The position numbers and the translations under genes are program-made. A model generated the notes under the pieces. It was not told the DNA's origin and ran no database searches. It saw nothing but the letters and a program-made list of their open reading frames with translations. A stretch of 64,000 nucleotides of DNA, from positions 1 to 64,000 of the forward strand of contig NZ_JAMKMR010000013.1 in assembly GCF_023634645.1 (NCBI RefSeq), written 5' to 3'. This DNA is from Vibrio sinus. GTDB taxonomy: Bacteria; Pseudomonadota; Gammaproteobacteria; Enterobacterales; Vibrionaceae. Shown one piece after another: positions 27,660-37,273 of this stretch. Position 1 is the first letter of the stretch, and each line of letters begins with the position of its first letter.

Positions 27660-28793
27660 ATGCCCATCACTGTTAATACCAATGTCTCAGCATTGGTTGC
27701 GCAAAAGAATTTAGGTAACGCAACCGAATTGCTGAATCAATCTCTGGAGAGGCTCTCTTCAGGGTATCGTATTAATAGTGCCAAAGATGACGCGGCTGGT
27801 TTGCAGATTTCAAACCGTCTTGAAGCACAAATGAGTGGCTTAGATGTCGCCGTGAGAAATGCGAATGATGGGATTTCTATTCTGCAAACGGCAGAAGGTG
27901 CGATGAGCGAATCAACGTCGCTATTGCAACGAATGAGGGATTTGTCGCTGCAAGCGGCCAATGGTTCAAACAGCCAATCTGAGCGCTCCGCTCTCCAGCA
28001 AGAAATCTCTGCACTCAACGACGAATTGAAGAGGATCGCTGAAACTACCTCTTTTGGTGGCCGCCGGCTTCTTAATGGCTCGTTCGATAATTCTTCTTTT
28101 CAAATAGGAGCCAGTTCGGGAGAAGCTGTGCAATTCTCATTGAGGAATATGCGCCCTGATGGAATTGAAATGGGGGGCTTTAGCTATGTGGCGCAGCAAC
28201 CCGTGGATGCCAACTGGAAAGTCAGCCAGGGTAAACAGATGTTGGTCATGAACTATGTGGATGCATTTGGTGAGCAGCAGAGCATTAGCATTGAAGCGAA
28301 AGTGGGCGATGATATTGAAGAGTTGGCCACGTATATTAATGGGCAAACCGACGATGTGTCCGCGTCAGTGAATCAAAGTGGTCAGTTGCAAATCTTTATG
28401 GCAGGTAAAGAGACCGCAGGGACAATATCCTTCTCTGGCAGTTTGGCAGGCTCGCTCAATATGGCGGTCTCAGGTTATGAGACGGTGGATAATATCAATG
28501 TCACGGATGTCGGCGGTGCGCAGCGAGCCGTGTCTATTATTGATACCGCACTAGAATACGTCGACAGCCATCGAGCAGAGATGGGGGCGATGCAAAATCG
28601 CTTTGGTCACGCTATATCCAACTTAGAAAATATTCACGAAAACTTGGCGGCATCAAATAGCCGAATCAAGGATGCTGACTATGCCAAAGAGACAGTACAG
28701 ATGCTGAAACAGCAAATTTTGCAGCAAGTCAGCACCAGTGTATTAGCGCAAGCTAAGAAGCAACCGAATCTCGCCTTGAAGCTGCTAAAATAA
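27660..28793 (+). CDS. Polar flagellin, copy 1
   Basis: A 377-residue flagellin exported through the flagellar pore. It has the conserved N-terminal D0/D1 helices ([52 protein letters not shown]) and the C-terminal D0 ([24 protein letters not shown], ending LALKLLK). The central 130 residues are the variable surface part. It ends [12 protein letters not shown] instead of the usual AKQxPxxALxLL, so it is the most divergent of the three copies. Vibrio usually have three flagellin genes here (flaF/flaB/flaA in V. parahaemolyticus naming); I do not assign the exact name. Confidence 0.95.
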   Translation: MPITVNTNVSALVAQKNLGNATELLNQSLERLSSGYRINSAKDDAAGLQISNRLEAQMSGLDVAVRNANDGISILQTAEGAMSESTSLLQRMRDLSLQAANGSNSQSERSALQQEISALNDELKRIAETTSFGGRRLLNGSFDNSSFQIGASSGEAVQFSLRNMRPDGIEMGGFSYVAQQPVDANWKVSQGKQMLVMNYVDAFGEQQSISIEAKVGDDIEELATYINGQTDDVSASVNQSGQLQIFMAGKETAGTISFSGSLAGSLNMAVSGYETVDNINVTDVGGAQRAVSIIDTALEYVDSHRAEMGAMQNRFGHAISNLENIHENLAASNSRIKDADYAKETVQMLKQQILQQVSTSVLAQAKKQPNLALKLLK

Positions 28794-28920
28794 TTGGCAG
28801 GTTTTCGGCAGAAGAAATTAAAGCTTTAGAAAAAAATACAGTCAATTTACCACTTCTTTTTACTTCATCACGTTTACTCCCTGAATCCATATTTTTCGAT
28901 AAAAAAACGCATTAAATAGT

Positions 28921-28947
28921 TAAAGAAATCGCCAGAAAAGTCGTTAA
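28921..28947 (+). promoter_or_regulatory. Sigma-28 promoter of flagellin 2
   Basis: TAAAGAAA (28921-28928), 11 nt, GTCGTTAA (28940-28947). Six of eight -10 positions match and the spacing is exact. It lies 82 bp before the start codon. Confidence 0.75.
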
Positions 28948-29028
28948 TAAAAGTAACGCAAACAGAACAACTTGGTTTTCCGAGACGTCGGAAAACGGAA
29001 TTTCGGAAAATCAATTGGAGAAACTATC

Positions 29029-30162
29029 ATGGCAGTCAACGTAAACACTAATGTCCCAGCAATGACAGCTCAACGTTATTTAAATATCGCAAATCATAAG
29101 CAGGAAACGGCGATGGAACGTTTATCTTCTGGCTTTAGGATTAATAGTGCAAAAGATGATGCTGCAGGTTTGCAAATTTCCAACCGACTTACTTCTCAAA
29201 GCCAAGGTTTAGGCACCGCGGTACGTAACGCCAACGATGGTATCTCTATTGCACAAACCGCAGAGGGTGCGATGGCAGAAAGCACAACCATCTTACAAAG
29301 AATGCGAGACCTTTCACTTCAATCCGCTAACGGTTCGAACTCAAAATCAGAGCGTGTCGCGATTCAAGAAGAAGTCACCGCTTTAAATAAAGAACTTAAC
29401 CGTATCGCCGAAACAACCGCATTTGGTGGACTAAGACTGCTTAATGGACGATTTGGTACCGAATCTTTCCAAATTGGTTCCAATAGTGGTGAAGCCGTTA
29501 TGCTAACTCTGATGAATTTGCGTAGCGATGATCCATTGATGGGTGGGACAAGCTATGTGGCAACCAATGCCAAGGATGCAAAATGGGGTGTGCCCGTTGG
29601 TGCCAGTGATATGACCATCAGCTTCACGGATGACGAAGGTATGGAGCAAAATGTGGTCATTAATGCTCACCCAGGTGATGATATCGAAGAGCTGGCGACT
29701 TTCATCAACGGTCAAAACGAATATGTGGACGCGTCCGTAAACGAAGATGGTCAATTACAACTGTTTGCTGGCAACAATAAAGTCAGCAGCCCGATAACAG
29801 TATCAGGGAGTTTAGCGGGTGAGTTTGGTTTCCAAGAAGGACAAACCGTTACGGTAGATACCATAGATGTAACGACCGTAGGTGGCGCGCAAGAAGCGGT
29901 AGGGATTATTGATTCAGCATTGGTGCTAGTCGATAGTAGTCGAGCTAACCTAGGTGCCTTTCAAAACAGAATGTCTCATGCAATCAGTAATTTAGATAAC
30001 ATTCATGAGAATGTTAATGCCTCTAGAAGCCGTATCAGAGACACCGACTTTGCCAAAGAAACCACGGCATTGACTAAATCGCAAATCTTGACTCAATCTT
30101 CGAGCACAATTTTGGCTCAGGCTAAACAAGCTCCGAATGCAGCGCTAGGATTGCTTCAATAA
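29029..30162 (+). CDS. Polar flagellin, copy 2
   Basis: A 377-residue flagellin starting [44 protein letters not shown] at the ATG at 29029, where TTGGAG gives a ribosome site; the frame is open to 28972 but only from there upward into the leader. N- and C-terminal D0/D1 regions are conserved ([13 protein letters not shown], ending [10 protein letters not shown]). The central part carries [26 protein letters not shown], shared in form with the other two copies, showing origin by duplication. A strong terminator follows, so it is a single-gene unit. Confidence 0.96.
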   Translation: MAVNVNTNVPAMTAQRYLNIANHKQETAMERLSSGFRINSAKDDAAGLQISNRLTSQSQGLGTAVRNANDGISIAQTAEGAMAESTTILQRMRDLSLQSANGSNSKSERVAIQEEVTALNKELNRIAETTAFGGLRLLNGRFGTESFQIGSNSGEAVMLTLMNLRSDDPLMGGTSYVATNAKDAKWGVPVGASDMTISFTDDEGMEQNVVINAHPGDDIEELATFINGQNEYVDASVNEDGQLQLFAGNNKVSSPITVSGSLAGEFGFQEGQTVTVDTIDVTTVGGAQEAVGIIDSALVLVDSSRANLGAFQNRMSHAISNLDNIHENVNASRSRIRDTDFAKETTALTKSQILTQSSSTILAQAKQAPNAALGLLQ

Positions 30163-30182
30163 CAATTATGAACAGTTGAAGC

Positions 30183-30217
30183 ACACCAAAAGGGCCAAGT
30201 GGCCCTTTTGGTGTTTT
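30183..30217 (+). terminator. Terminator of flagellin 2
   Basis: Arms ACACCAAAAGGGCC (30183-30196) and GGCCCTTTTGGTGT (30201-30214), perfect over 14 bp with loop AAGT, followed by TTTT. It can also serve the convergent small exported protein gene. Confidence 0.92.
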
Positions 30218-30238
30218 ATAGATCTAAATAACGATCAG

Positions 30239-30613
30239 TTAGTTGAAGTTCTGGATAGTGAAATTCTGTAAAGTTGCTCTCGAGCCTGAGCAGGTATAGT
30301 CGAGAATTAGATTGCCCTGAGAATTGTTTCTCATATTGATAAAGTTTTTGTACCAATCTTGCTTGGCACCACTGGTGTCGTTATTCAGACTAAAATATAA
30401 AATATTCCCGCCACCACACGGACCACTGTCAGCATCACTTCCCCAGAGCACCGAGGCGTCCCCGGACTGATCGAGCTTGATGTATGAAATATTGGTCCCT
30501 TTGAATTTTACATAATTACTGCTGCTATTTATGCCCTCATCGGCAAAGCTAGATACACTTACTCCAAAAGACAGTGCGAAAGTTGTCACGATGAGGCTTG
30601 CTTTTTTGATCAT
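30239..30613 (-). CDS. Small exported protein with two cysteines, inside flagellin cluster
   Basis: A 124-residue protein with a Sec signal peptide (MIKKASLIVTTFALSFGVSVSSFA, cleavage after SFA). The mature part is beta-rich with two Cys, in SGPCGGGN and DYTCSGSR, fitting one disulfide. No family is recognised with confidence. It interrupts the flagellin series on the opposite strand and has its own upstream region; nothing in it resembles a flagellar export signal or flagellar part. Layout resembles the protein at 9829-10179. Probably an accessory insertion. Confidence 0.75.
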   Translation of the reverse strand: MIKKASLIVTTFALSFGVSVSSFADEGINSSSNYVKFKGTNISYIKLDQSGDASVLWGSDADSGPCGGGNILYFSLNNDTSGAKQDWYKNFINMRNNSQGNLILDYTCSGSRATLQNFTIQNFN

Positions 30614-30982
30614 AGATAACTCCTTAATCTATATAACTCGCTACTTTTTCTACAAAATGTTTGTGGTTGTTGTCGCGGAATGGATGATGGTATGTTTGTT
30701 TAATTTAAGCAATTGATTTCATATTTTTTGGGTGTTCAGTACCCATAGTTGGTTAGACTCTAGCCAGTGAAATCAAAAAAATTATCAATTTTTTTAATCT
30801 ATTTATGTTATTGATATTTATTGATATATGAGTAATAAACAATCTTCTTAAGCTATGTCACTAAATTTTTTTCTAAAGGTTATTTTTCGATCGCCGTTAA
30901 AGGACTGAGAGAAATGAGATATGCCAACGTGAGGTGAGAGACACGACGGTATGTCATTCTTAAGCCAAAGGAGATCAACTAT
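30614..30982. other. AT-rich intergenic region between small exported protein and flagellin 3
   Basis: About 370 bp, very AT-rich from 30720 to 30870. It must hold the divergent promoters of both neighbours. The only clear element is the sigma-28 promoter at 30875-30901. A short repeat GGGT/ACCC around 30732-30746 is too weak to call. Confidence 0.6.
30875..30901 (+). promoter_or_regulatory. Sigma-28 promoter of flagellin 3
   Basis: TAAAGGTT (30875-30882), 11 nt, GCCGTTAA (30894-30901): seven of eight positions match in each half of the known FliA consensus, with exact spacing. Confidence 0.88.
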
Positions 30983-32113
30983 ATGTCGATTAACGTAAAC
31001 ACGAACGTGGCGGCGATGACGGCGGAGCGCTATTTAAATAAAGCGACCGAAGGCGTCGACAAGGCCATGGAACGCCTATCATCAGGGTATCGGATAAACA
31101 GTGCCCGAGATGATGCGGCAGGTCTACAAATAGCCAACCGATTGACTTCACAAAGTCGCGGCTTGGATATGGCGGTGAAAAATGCCAATGATGGTATTTC
31201 CATTGCTCAAACGGCTGAAGGTGCCATGAGTGAGTCCACTAATGTCCTTCAACGTATGCGCGACCTCGCGCTACAGTCCTCAAACGGTTCTAACTCTCGT
31301 TCTGAACGGGTAGCGATTCAACAAGAAGTCTCAGCGTTGAATAAAGAACTCAATCGTATTGCCGAAACGACCTCTTTTGGTGGTAATAAGTTGTTAAACG
31401 GTACTTACGGAAATCAATCTTTTCAAATCGGTGCGGCGGCTGGTGAAGCGGTCATGTTGTCGATGGGCAATATGCGATCGGACACCCGCGACATGGGCGG
31501 TACCAAATATGTAGCGACGGAAGGAAAAAGTGCTGACTGGACAGTGACATCTGCAACTGATTTATCACTGAACTATACTGATAACAATGGTGAAGAGAAA
31601 GAAATCACGATTAATGCTAAGCAGGGAGAGGATTTAGAAGAACTTGCAACTTACATTAATGGTCAGACTGCTGATGTACAAGCTTCGGTCGGTGAGCAAG
31701 GCAAATTGCAGCTCTTCGCATCATCGCAAAAAGTCAGCAGTGATTTATCGATCAGTGGTGGATTAGCCTCTGAAATTGGATTTGGTTCTGGCCAAGATGT
31801 TACGGTCTCGGATATTGATGTAACAACAGTTGCAGGTTCGCAATTAGCGGTATCGGTTATTGATGGTGCATTGACTACGGTGGATGAGCAGCGAGCGTCT
31901 TTGGGTGCATTCCAAAACCGGTTTAGTCACGCAATCAGTAACCTTGAAAATATTGACGAGAACGTGAATGCGTCTCGAAGTCGGATTCAAGATACTGATT
32001 ACGCCAAAGAAACAACGGAAATGACCAAGCAGCAAATATTGCAGCAAGCGAGTACCTCCGTTTTGGCGCAGGCGAAGCAAACACCATCAGCAGCTCTTAG
32101 CTTATTAGGTTAA
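30983..32113 (+). CDS. Polar flagellin, copy 3
   Basis: A 376-residue flagellin behind a strong AAAGGAG ribosome site. D0/D1 helices are intact ([43 protein letters not shown]-terminal [27 protein letters not shown] in two conserved stretches, ending [10 protein letters not shown]). It begins with Ser-Ile, unlike the Ala-Val of copy 2. It is followed by flaG in the same orientation, the position held by flaA/flaB in other Vibrio. Which copy dominates the filament cannot be told from sequence. Confidence 0.96.
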   Translation: MSINVNTNVAAMTAERYLNKATEGVDKAMERLSSGYRINSARDDAAGLQIANRLTSQSRGLDMAVKNANDGISIAQTAEGAMSESTNVLQRMRDLALQSSNGSNSRSERVAIQQEVSALNKELNRIAETTSFGGNKLLNGTYGNQSFQIGAAAGEAVMLSMGNMRSDTRDMGGTKYVATEGKSADWTVTSATDLSLNYTDNNGEEKEITINAKQGEDLEELATYINGQTADVQASVGEQGKLQLFASSQKVSSDLSISGGLASEIGFGSGQDVTVSDIDVTTVAGSQLAVSVIDGALTTVDEQRASLGAFQNRFSHAISNLENIDENVNASRSRIQDTDYAKETTEMTKQQILQQASTSVLAQAKQTPSAALSLLG

Positions 32114-32189
32114 TCGGTGAGCTCTAATCGAGCTTATTGGGAAGGGCGATATGATGATTGCCAACCTATAAGGTGGAAGGGAGATTGTT

Positions 32190-32621
32190 ATGGAAATACC
32201 ATCCAACACATCGAACATCCAGCCTTACGGCTCACAAAGTGGCATTAAAGTTGCTTCGGAAAACGATAGTGCTCAACGTACTTCCTCGCAGAAAGAAAGT
32301 GTTGATGTCGCTTCAGAGGTGAATCAAAGGCACAAGCAGTCGGTTGAAGCTGCAATTGATCTTGCTCAACAGAGAGAAAGACTCAATAAAGCTGAGCGTG
32401 CCAAGATGATGGAGCAGATGAACGAGTTCATCTCATCAATAAACACTGGTTTGTCATTCCGATTGGATGAAGAATCCGGGAGGGATGTAGTGACGATCTA
32501 TGAAGCGAGTACTGGCGATGTAATTCGTCAGATACCAGAAGAGGAAATGCTAGAGGTGTTACGACGCCTTAAAGCTCAGTCAGGTCGATTCTCATCAGGC
32601 TTGCTGAATGATAAGGTTTAA
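32190..32621 (+). CDS. flaG: Flagellar protein FlaG
   Basis: A 143-residue FlaG. The N-terminal half is polar and disordered; the conserved half starts near residue 75 (MNEFISSINTGLSFRLDEESGRDVVTIYEASTGDVIRQIPEEEML). FlaG proteins influence filament length and attachment; the mechanism is not settled. GGAAGGGAG precedes the ATG. It leads the flaG-fliD-flaI-fliS run, with fliD starting 23 bp after its stop. Confidence 0.93.
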   Translation: MEIPSNTSNIQPYGSQSGIKVASENDSAQRTSSQKESVDVASEVNQRHKQSVEAAIDLAQQRERLNKAERAKMMEQMNEFISSINTGLSFRLDEESGRDVVTIYEASTGDVIRQIPEEEMLEVLRRLKAQSGRFSSGLLNDKV

Positions 32622-32644
32622 TCGTAGTTTTTTGAGGTGATTTG

Positions 32645-34645
32645 ATGAGCTTAGGCCCAATGGGTATGAATTCTGGCATGGACATTAATTCCATGGTCAG
32701 CAAGATTGTAAATGCGGAGCGTGTTCCTAAACAGCAACGTATTGACGATCAGCAGGCTAAGAATGATGCCAGTATTAGTGCTTATGGTCGGCTCAGAGAG
32801 TCGCTGGATACGATGAAAAATCTCATGATGAAGTTTCGTCAGGAGAAGGCGTTTGCCGCCAGAAAAGTGGAAACCACGAATGACAACGTGGTTTCCGCGA
32901 CGGCAACGACTGATGCAATCGCAGGTAGATATGCCATCGATGTGTTGCAGCTTGCTCAGAGCCATAAAGTCGCGTCAGATGTGTTACCAGAAAACGCGAA
33001 GTTTGGTCCGGGTAAGCTGCAGATTTCCTTGGGTGATCAGCAGTTTACTGTCGATGTTAAAAAAAATTCCAAATTAGTTGACGTCGTTCGTGGTATTAAC
33101 GACGCAAAATCCAACCCAGGCGTGAGAGCCTCCATCATCAACGATGTCGATGGCCCTCGGCTAATTGTTGCCTCGACCACTTCTGGTCAAGAAAATCGAG
33201 TTAAAATTAATGCTCAAGCTGAAAGAGGCGATTTGCTTAAGAAGCTTGAATATAAAACCTTAGAAGAGCGGGTTAAAGATCTAGAAAAGGCACGTGCCAA
33301 CGCGCAAGAACTGATTAGCCCTCTGACAGAAAAGGAAAAAGAGCTAGCACAAAAAATTGCCGATAAAATCAGTGCGGCGGCAAAGCAAGTGGATGAAGAC
33401 ATTGCCCAGGAAGTGGAGCAAGTTGCCCAAACGGTTCAATCCAAGGCCGCACAACCGGGTAGTGAAACCGGCGATCTTTCCAAAGCTGCAGTAACGGCTG
33501 CAGCCGCCGCGGCGGAAGCGGCAAAAAGCCTCAAGCCAGAAGATAGAATTCCTGGCTGGTCAGAGACGGCGTCCGGTACGCTACTTGATTCTTACTGGGA
33601 GCCAGAAGTTGAGCTGGATGAGAAAGCAATAGAGAAAGCTCCAGATGTACCTGGTTGGTCGAACACCGCATCGGGGACATTGACCTCTTCCTATGTGACT
33701 CCCAAAGAAGCTCAAGAGATTCTAGAGCAAAAAATCGCTAAAGAGGATGCTGAAATTCAGCGCGCAGTGAAGGCGGGAGAGCTGACGCCAGAGCAGGCCA
33801 AGGAAAAAGAAAGAGCGAGACTCACGCCTGAAGAGCGAGCGTACTTGGAAAAAGTTGATAAAGCTGATGCGGATCTCAGAGCGGCGCAAGAGTCCTTTGA
33901 TACGTACCGGGGGATGTCAGAGGTCCAGGCGGCGCAGGACTCGAAAGTGGTGTTGGATGGCGTTGCGCACTTATCGAGTGAAAATAATATCATCGAAGAT
34001 GCGATAGAGGGTGTAGACTTAACATTGAAAGGTAAGTCTGAACCAGATAAAGCGCCTTCAGAAATAGACATTGAGTATGATAGACAAGGTGTTAGGGAAG
34101 ATATTGAACAGTTTGTGGCTGCATACAACCAGTTTTATCAACTGTCTCAACAATTGGGTGGTGTCGACCCAAGGACAGGACAAGCCGGACCTTTGTCGGG
34201 CGACAGTGTGGTACGTAGCTCGGATTCGAAATTGAAACGGATATTCTCAACCGATATTGAACCTGCGCCCGAAAATCTTAAGACCTTAACAGAATTTGGC
34301 ATTACCACCACCAGACAGGGCACATTAGAGATAAACTATAAGTTGTTAGATAAGCAGATAAATAACAACTTTAATAACCTATCTGACTTTTTTGGTGGTA
34401 ATGAGGGATTTGCTAAACGTGTGGAAGACACCATACAGCAAATGACTGGGGTGACAGGTTCAATACGCACACGCGAGAAAAGTTTAACGGAAAGTAATCG
34501 ACGCTTAGGTGATGATCAAGTGGCGCTCGATAGAAGAATGGACAGTTTGGAAAAGCGTACCCATGCAAAATTTGTCGCCATGCAAGATGCAACAGGGAAG
34601 ATGCAGACTCAGCTTTCTGGAATGATGAATGCCTTAGGTGGGTAA
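32645..34645 (+). CDS. fliD: Flagellar filament cap protein FliD
   Basis: A 666-residue hook-associated protein 2 that caps the filament and assists flagellin folding. Start at the ATG at 32645 with GAGGTGA upstream; the TTG at 32642 is not needed. Conserved N-terminal region (MDINSMVSKIVNAERVPKQQRI) and C-terminal coiled coil (RMDSLEKRTHAKFVAMQDATGKM) bracket a long middle. Residues about 185-420 are Ala/Glu/Lys-rich, coiled-coil-like and make the protein much longer than E. coli FliD (468). Within it a 16-residue motif occurs twice, at 302-317 and 335-350 (PGWS.TASGTL..SY). Partner chaperone genes flaI and fliS follow. Confidence 0.95.
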   Translation: MSLGPMGMNSGMDINSMVSKIVNAERVPKQQRIDDQQAKNDASISAYGRLRESLDTMKNLMMKFRQEKAFAARKVETTNDNVVSATATTDAIAGRYAIDVLQLAQSHKVASDVLPENAKFGPGKLQISLGDQQFTVDVKKNSKLVDVVRGINDAKSNPGVRASIINDVDGPRLIVASTTSGQENRVKINAQAERGDLLKKLEYKTLEERVKDLEKARANAQELISPLTEKEKELAQKIADKISAAAKQVDEDIAQEVEQVAQTVQSKAAQPGSETGDLSKAAVTAAAAAAEAAKSLKPEDRIPGWSETASGTLLDSYWEPEVELDEKAIEKAPDVPGWSNTASGTLTSSYVTPKEAQEILEQKIAKEDAEIQRAVKAGELTPEQAKEKERARLTPEERAYLEKVDKADADLRAAQESFDTYRGMSEVQAAQDSKVVLDGVAHLSSENNIIEDAIEGVDLTLKGKSEPDKAPSEIDIEYDRQGVREDIEQFVAAYNQFYQLSQQLGGVDPRTGQAGPLSGDSVVRSSDSKLKRIFSTDIEPAPENLKTLTEFGITTTRQGTLEINYKLLDKQINNNFNNLSDFFGGNEGFAKRVEDTIQQMTGVTGSIRTREKSLTESNRRLGDDQVALDRRMDSLEKRTHAKFVAMQDATGKMQTQLSGMMNALGG

Positions 34646-34648
34646 TAG

Positions 34649-34954
34649 ATGAAATCTGAGCTTGAGCAAATATGTGATTTAAATAATAAAATCAGGCAAT
34701 GCATTACAGAAAGTGAAATTAATACTGAAGAACTTACTCAATTTGTCGATATAAGGGAACAGATACTGCATACAGTTATTTCAGGGATTAAAGCGGATCC
34801 TAGCTGTGTAGATAAAGAAGAGTGGCAATCTGTCATTCTTGAGACACAATTGGTAGTAGAACTGATGCAAACGAAAACTGCCGAACTAGGACAAGCTTTA
34901 AAAAAGTATCGACATGGCAGTAAATCGGTACAGCAATATAAGAAGTTTTTATAG
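34649..34954 (+). CDS. flaI: FlaI, FliT-like flagellar export chaperone
   Basis: A 101-residue all-helical acidic protein in the place of Vibrio flaI, between fliD and fliS. Its start lies 3 bp after the fliD stop, so it is coupled. Size and composition fit FliT-type chaperones, which hold FliD before export; the sequence itself has no strong signature, so function rests on position. Confidence 0.85.
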   Translation: MKSELEQICDLNNKIRQCITESEINTEELTQFVDIREQILHTVISGIKADPSCVDKEEWQSVILETQLVVELMQTKTAELGQALKKYRHGSKSVQQYKKFL

Positions 34955-34967
34955 CAAGAGGGAAATT

Positions 34968-35378
34968 ATGCGTGGTTCGTTACAGGCATACAAGAAGGTA
35001 TCCGTTGATAGCCAACTCAGTGCGGCCTCTCCGCATAAAATCGTGCAAATGCTCATGGCAGGTGCTATTGAGCGCTTGATTCAAGGAAAAGCGGCGATGC
35101 TACAAGGCAACATCCCCTCTAAAGGAGAGCGCCTTGGTAAAGCATTGGATATCATCATAAGTTTAAGAAGTTGTTTGTCCATGGATGATGGCGGCGACGT
35201 GGCGAAGAACTTAGATCAGTTATACGAGTTTATGATTACTCAAATAGCTGACGCAAATCATAAAAACGATCCTCAATTACTCGATGATGTGATTGAGATT
35301 GTGCGAGAAATTAAGTCAGCTTGGGACAAAATACCCACAGAGTTCCACAACCTGACGGCATCTGACGCAAATGCATAA
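34968..35378 (+). CDS. fliS: Flagellin export chaperone FliS
   Basis: A 136-residue helical protein that binds the flagellin C-terminus in the cytoplasm and prevents early polymerisation. The start MRGSLQAYKKVSVDSQLSAASPHKIVQMLM at 34968 is set by AGAGGGAAAT; the longer frame overlaps flaI. The segment SPHKIVQMLMAGAIERLIQGKAAM is the family's core. Last gene of the flaG-fliD-flaI-fliS run; 177 bp follow before flrA. Confidence 0.95.
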   Translation: MRGSLQAYKKVSVDSQLSAASPHKIVQMLMAGAIERLIQGKAAMLQGNIPSKGERLGKALDIIISLRSCLSMDDGGDVAKNLDQLYEFMITQIADANHKNDPQLLDDVIEIVREIKSAWDKIPTEFHNLTASDANA

Positions 35379-35555
35379 ATGGGTTCCATAGATTTAACTA
35401 ATGTCACATAGCATAATTGCTTGGTTGCCTTATTTTTTTTATCAAATAGAATGTAATTAACTAACAGGACTAGTGGTTATTTTGGGGTTGCACTGCGAAG
35501 TTATCTATTTTGAGGCAAGCACAAAATATCAAGATGAAGGCAATCATTCTTCCCT

Positions 35556-37028
35556 ATGCAAGGTATCGCAAAACTACTTGTGATTGAAGATGACGCTCAA
35601 CAGCGTGTCAATCTAAGTAATATATTAGAGTTTGTTGGAGAGCAGTGTGAAATTGTCTCTTCTAACCAATTAGAGGATCAGGACTGGTCGCAGGTCTGGT
35701 CAGGTTGCATTATCGGTTCTCTTGCTGGCGGCGAATTACCTTCAAAGTTAAGTGAAAAGTTGTCTCAGTCCCACCATATCCCCCTCCTAAAAGTTGGAAA
35801 CATCGCCTACTCCCTAGAAAATTACCCACAGTTTGTCGGAGAATTAGCACTCCCTCTTAATTATCCTCAGCTAAGCGAAGCTCTAAGATATTGCAAAGAC
35901 TTTTTAGGTCGACAAAACACCAATGTAGAGTCTCCGAGTCAAGGCTCTGAGCTATGTCGAACCCTAGTAGGGCAAAGCCCTGAAATCGAGGAAGTTCGTC
36001 ATCTGATTCAACAGGTAGCGCAGACTGATGCCAATGTATTGGTGTTAGGTGAATCAGGTACAGGTAAAGAAGTGGTGGCCAGAAATATTCATTATCACTC
36101 AGCACGAAAAAAGGGCCCATTTGTACCAATCAATTGCGGTGCCATCCCACCTGAATTGCTAGAGAGTGAACTGTTTGGTCATGAAAAAGGCGCATTTACT
36201 GGCGCAATTACAGCCAGAAAAGGGCGTTTCGAACTCGCCCAATCTGGAACCATCTTTTTAGATGAAATTGGCGATATGCCAATGCCAATGCAGGTTAAGC
36301 TATTGCGGGTATTGCAAGAGCGAACTTTCGAGCGGGTAGGTGGTAACACAACAATCAAAGTCGATGTACGTGTGGTTGCCGCCACACATCGTAACTTAGA
36401 AAACATGATAAAAGACGGTGAATTCCGTGAAGACTTATATTATCGGTTGAACGTCTTTCCAATTGAAATGCCTGCCTTAAAAGATCGCAAACAAGATATT
36501 CCCCTGCTATTGCGTGAGTTAATGGCGCGCTTAGAGTCTGAAGGTGGTCGCCCAATTTGCTTTAGCCCTCGCGCTGTCAGCTCTTTAATGGAGCACCCTT
36601 GGCCTGGTAATGTGCGTGAATTGGCCAATTTAATTGAGCGGATGATCATTTTACATCCCGATAAGCTGGTGGATGTGAATCATCTTCCAGCAAAGTATCG
36701 TTACGGCGATATTCCTGAATTTCAACCAGAGAATAACGCCAATCAAACGGTAGAAGAGCTAGAGCGTGAAACTTTAGCAGAAGTCTTTTCAGAAAATTTT
36801 CAGTTTGAGCTTGATCAGCAATCTAGCGGTATCAATGGTTCTCAGTCGCTGCAATCGATTCCCCCCGAAGGCATCAACTTAAAAGAAATGCTTGCCGATC
36901 TTGAGATAGGGTTAATTAATCAGGCACTTGACTTACAAAGTGGTGTGGTTGCTAGAGCAGCAGATATGCTCGGTATGCGGCGAACGACTCTGGTTGAGAA
37001 AATGCGCAAATACAATCTACAGCGTTAG
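35556..37028 (+). CDS. flrA: Master flagellar sigma-54 activator FlrA
   Basis: A 490-residue enhancer-binding protein of the FleQ/FlrA type, the top regulator of polar flagellar genes in Vibrio. N-terminal FleQ-like receiver domain ([18 protein letters not shown], residues 6-125), AAA+ domain (about 135-380) with Walker A GESGTGKE, the sigma-54 loop GAFTGA, and Walker B IFLDEIGD, then a Fis-type helix-turn-helix ([21 protein letters not shown]). In FleQ/FlrA proteins cyclic di-GMP can block the ATPase, and the R residues after the Walker A region seem kept. In V. cholerae flrB and flrC follow at once; here DUF2066 does. Confidence 0.95.
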   Translation: MQGIAKLLVIEDDAQQRVNLSNILEFVGEQCEIVSSNQLEDQDWSQVWSGCIIGSLAGGELPSKLSEKLSQSHHIPLLKVGNIAYSLENYPQFVGELALPLNYPQLSEALRYCKDFLGRQNTNVESPSQGSELCRTLVGQSPEIEEVRHLIQQVAQTDANVLVLGESGTGKEVVARNIHYHSARKKGPFVPINCGAIPPELLESELFGHEKGAFTGAITARKGRFELAQSGTIFLDEIGDMPMPMQVKLLRVLQERTFERVGGNTTIKVDVRVVAATHRNLENMIKDGEFREDLYYRLNVFPIEMPALKDRKQDIPLLLRELMARLESEGGRPICFSPRAVSSLMEHPWPGNVRELANLIERMIILHPDKLVDVNHLPAKYRYGDIPEFQPENNANQTVEELERETLAEVFSENFQFELDQQSSGINGSQSLQSIPPEGINLKEMLADLEIGLINQALDLQSGVVARAADMLGMRRTTLVEKMRKYNLQR

Positions 37029-37161
37029 CATGGTTATTTGGTGCTATGCATCGCAGTTATTCGAACTTTATCCTATGCTTGGGAATAACGATACGTGCTA
37101 TTGAGTGAGCATACTTTCTGGCCACATTGAAGTGCAGCACAGTAAGAGTAGTGGTGACCGT

Positions 37162-37181
37162 AGCAAGTTTTCTAACTTGCT
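37162..37181 (+). terminator. Hairpin between flrA and the DUF2066 gene
   Basis: AGCAAGTT (37162-37169), TTCT, AACTTGCT (37174-37181), a perfect 8-bp stem followed by GTTAATTCT. It lies 133 bp past flrA. Lack of a T-run makes termination uncertain. The rest of the 245-bp gap shows no mobile element. Confidence 0.45.
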
Positions 37182-37273
37182 GTTAATTCTAACCGTATCT
37201 TGAAGTGCTTTTCTTGCCCGGGCTCAGATAGTTGCTTATTATCACAACTCGCAATGAACGATATAGGATAAAC

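Noticed and set aside
33757..34128. Minus-strand 123-codon frame in fliD
   Set aside because: Ser/Ala/Cys-rich translation of a repetitive Glu/Lys-coding stretch, a typical shadow.
37029..37273. Insertion sequence or attachment site at the flrA/DUF2066 joint
   Set aside because: No transposase, terminal inverted repeats or direct repeats could be found; only a short hairpin.
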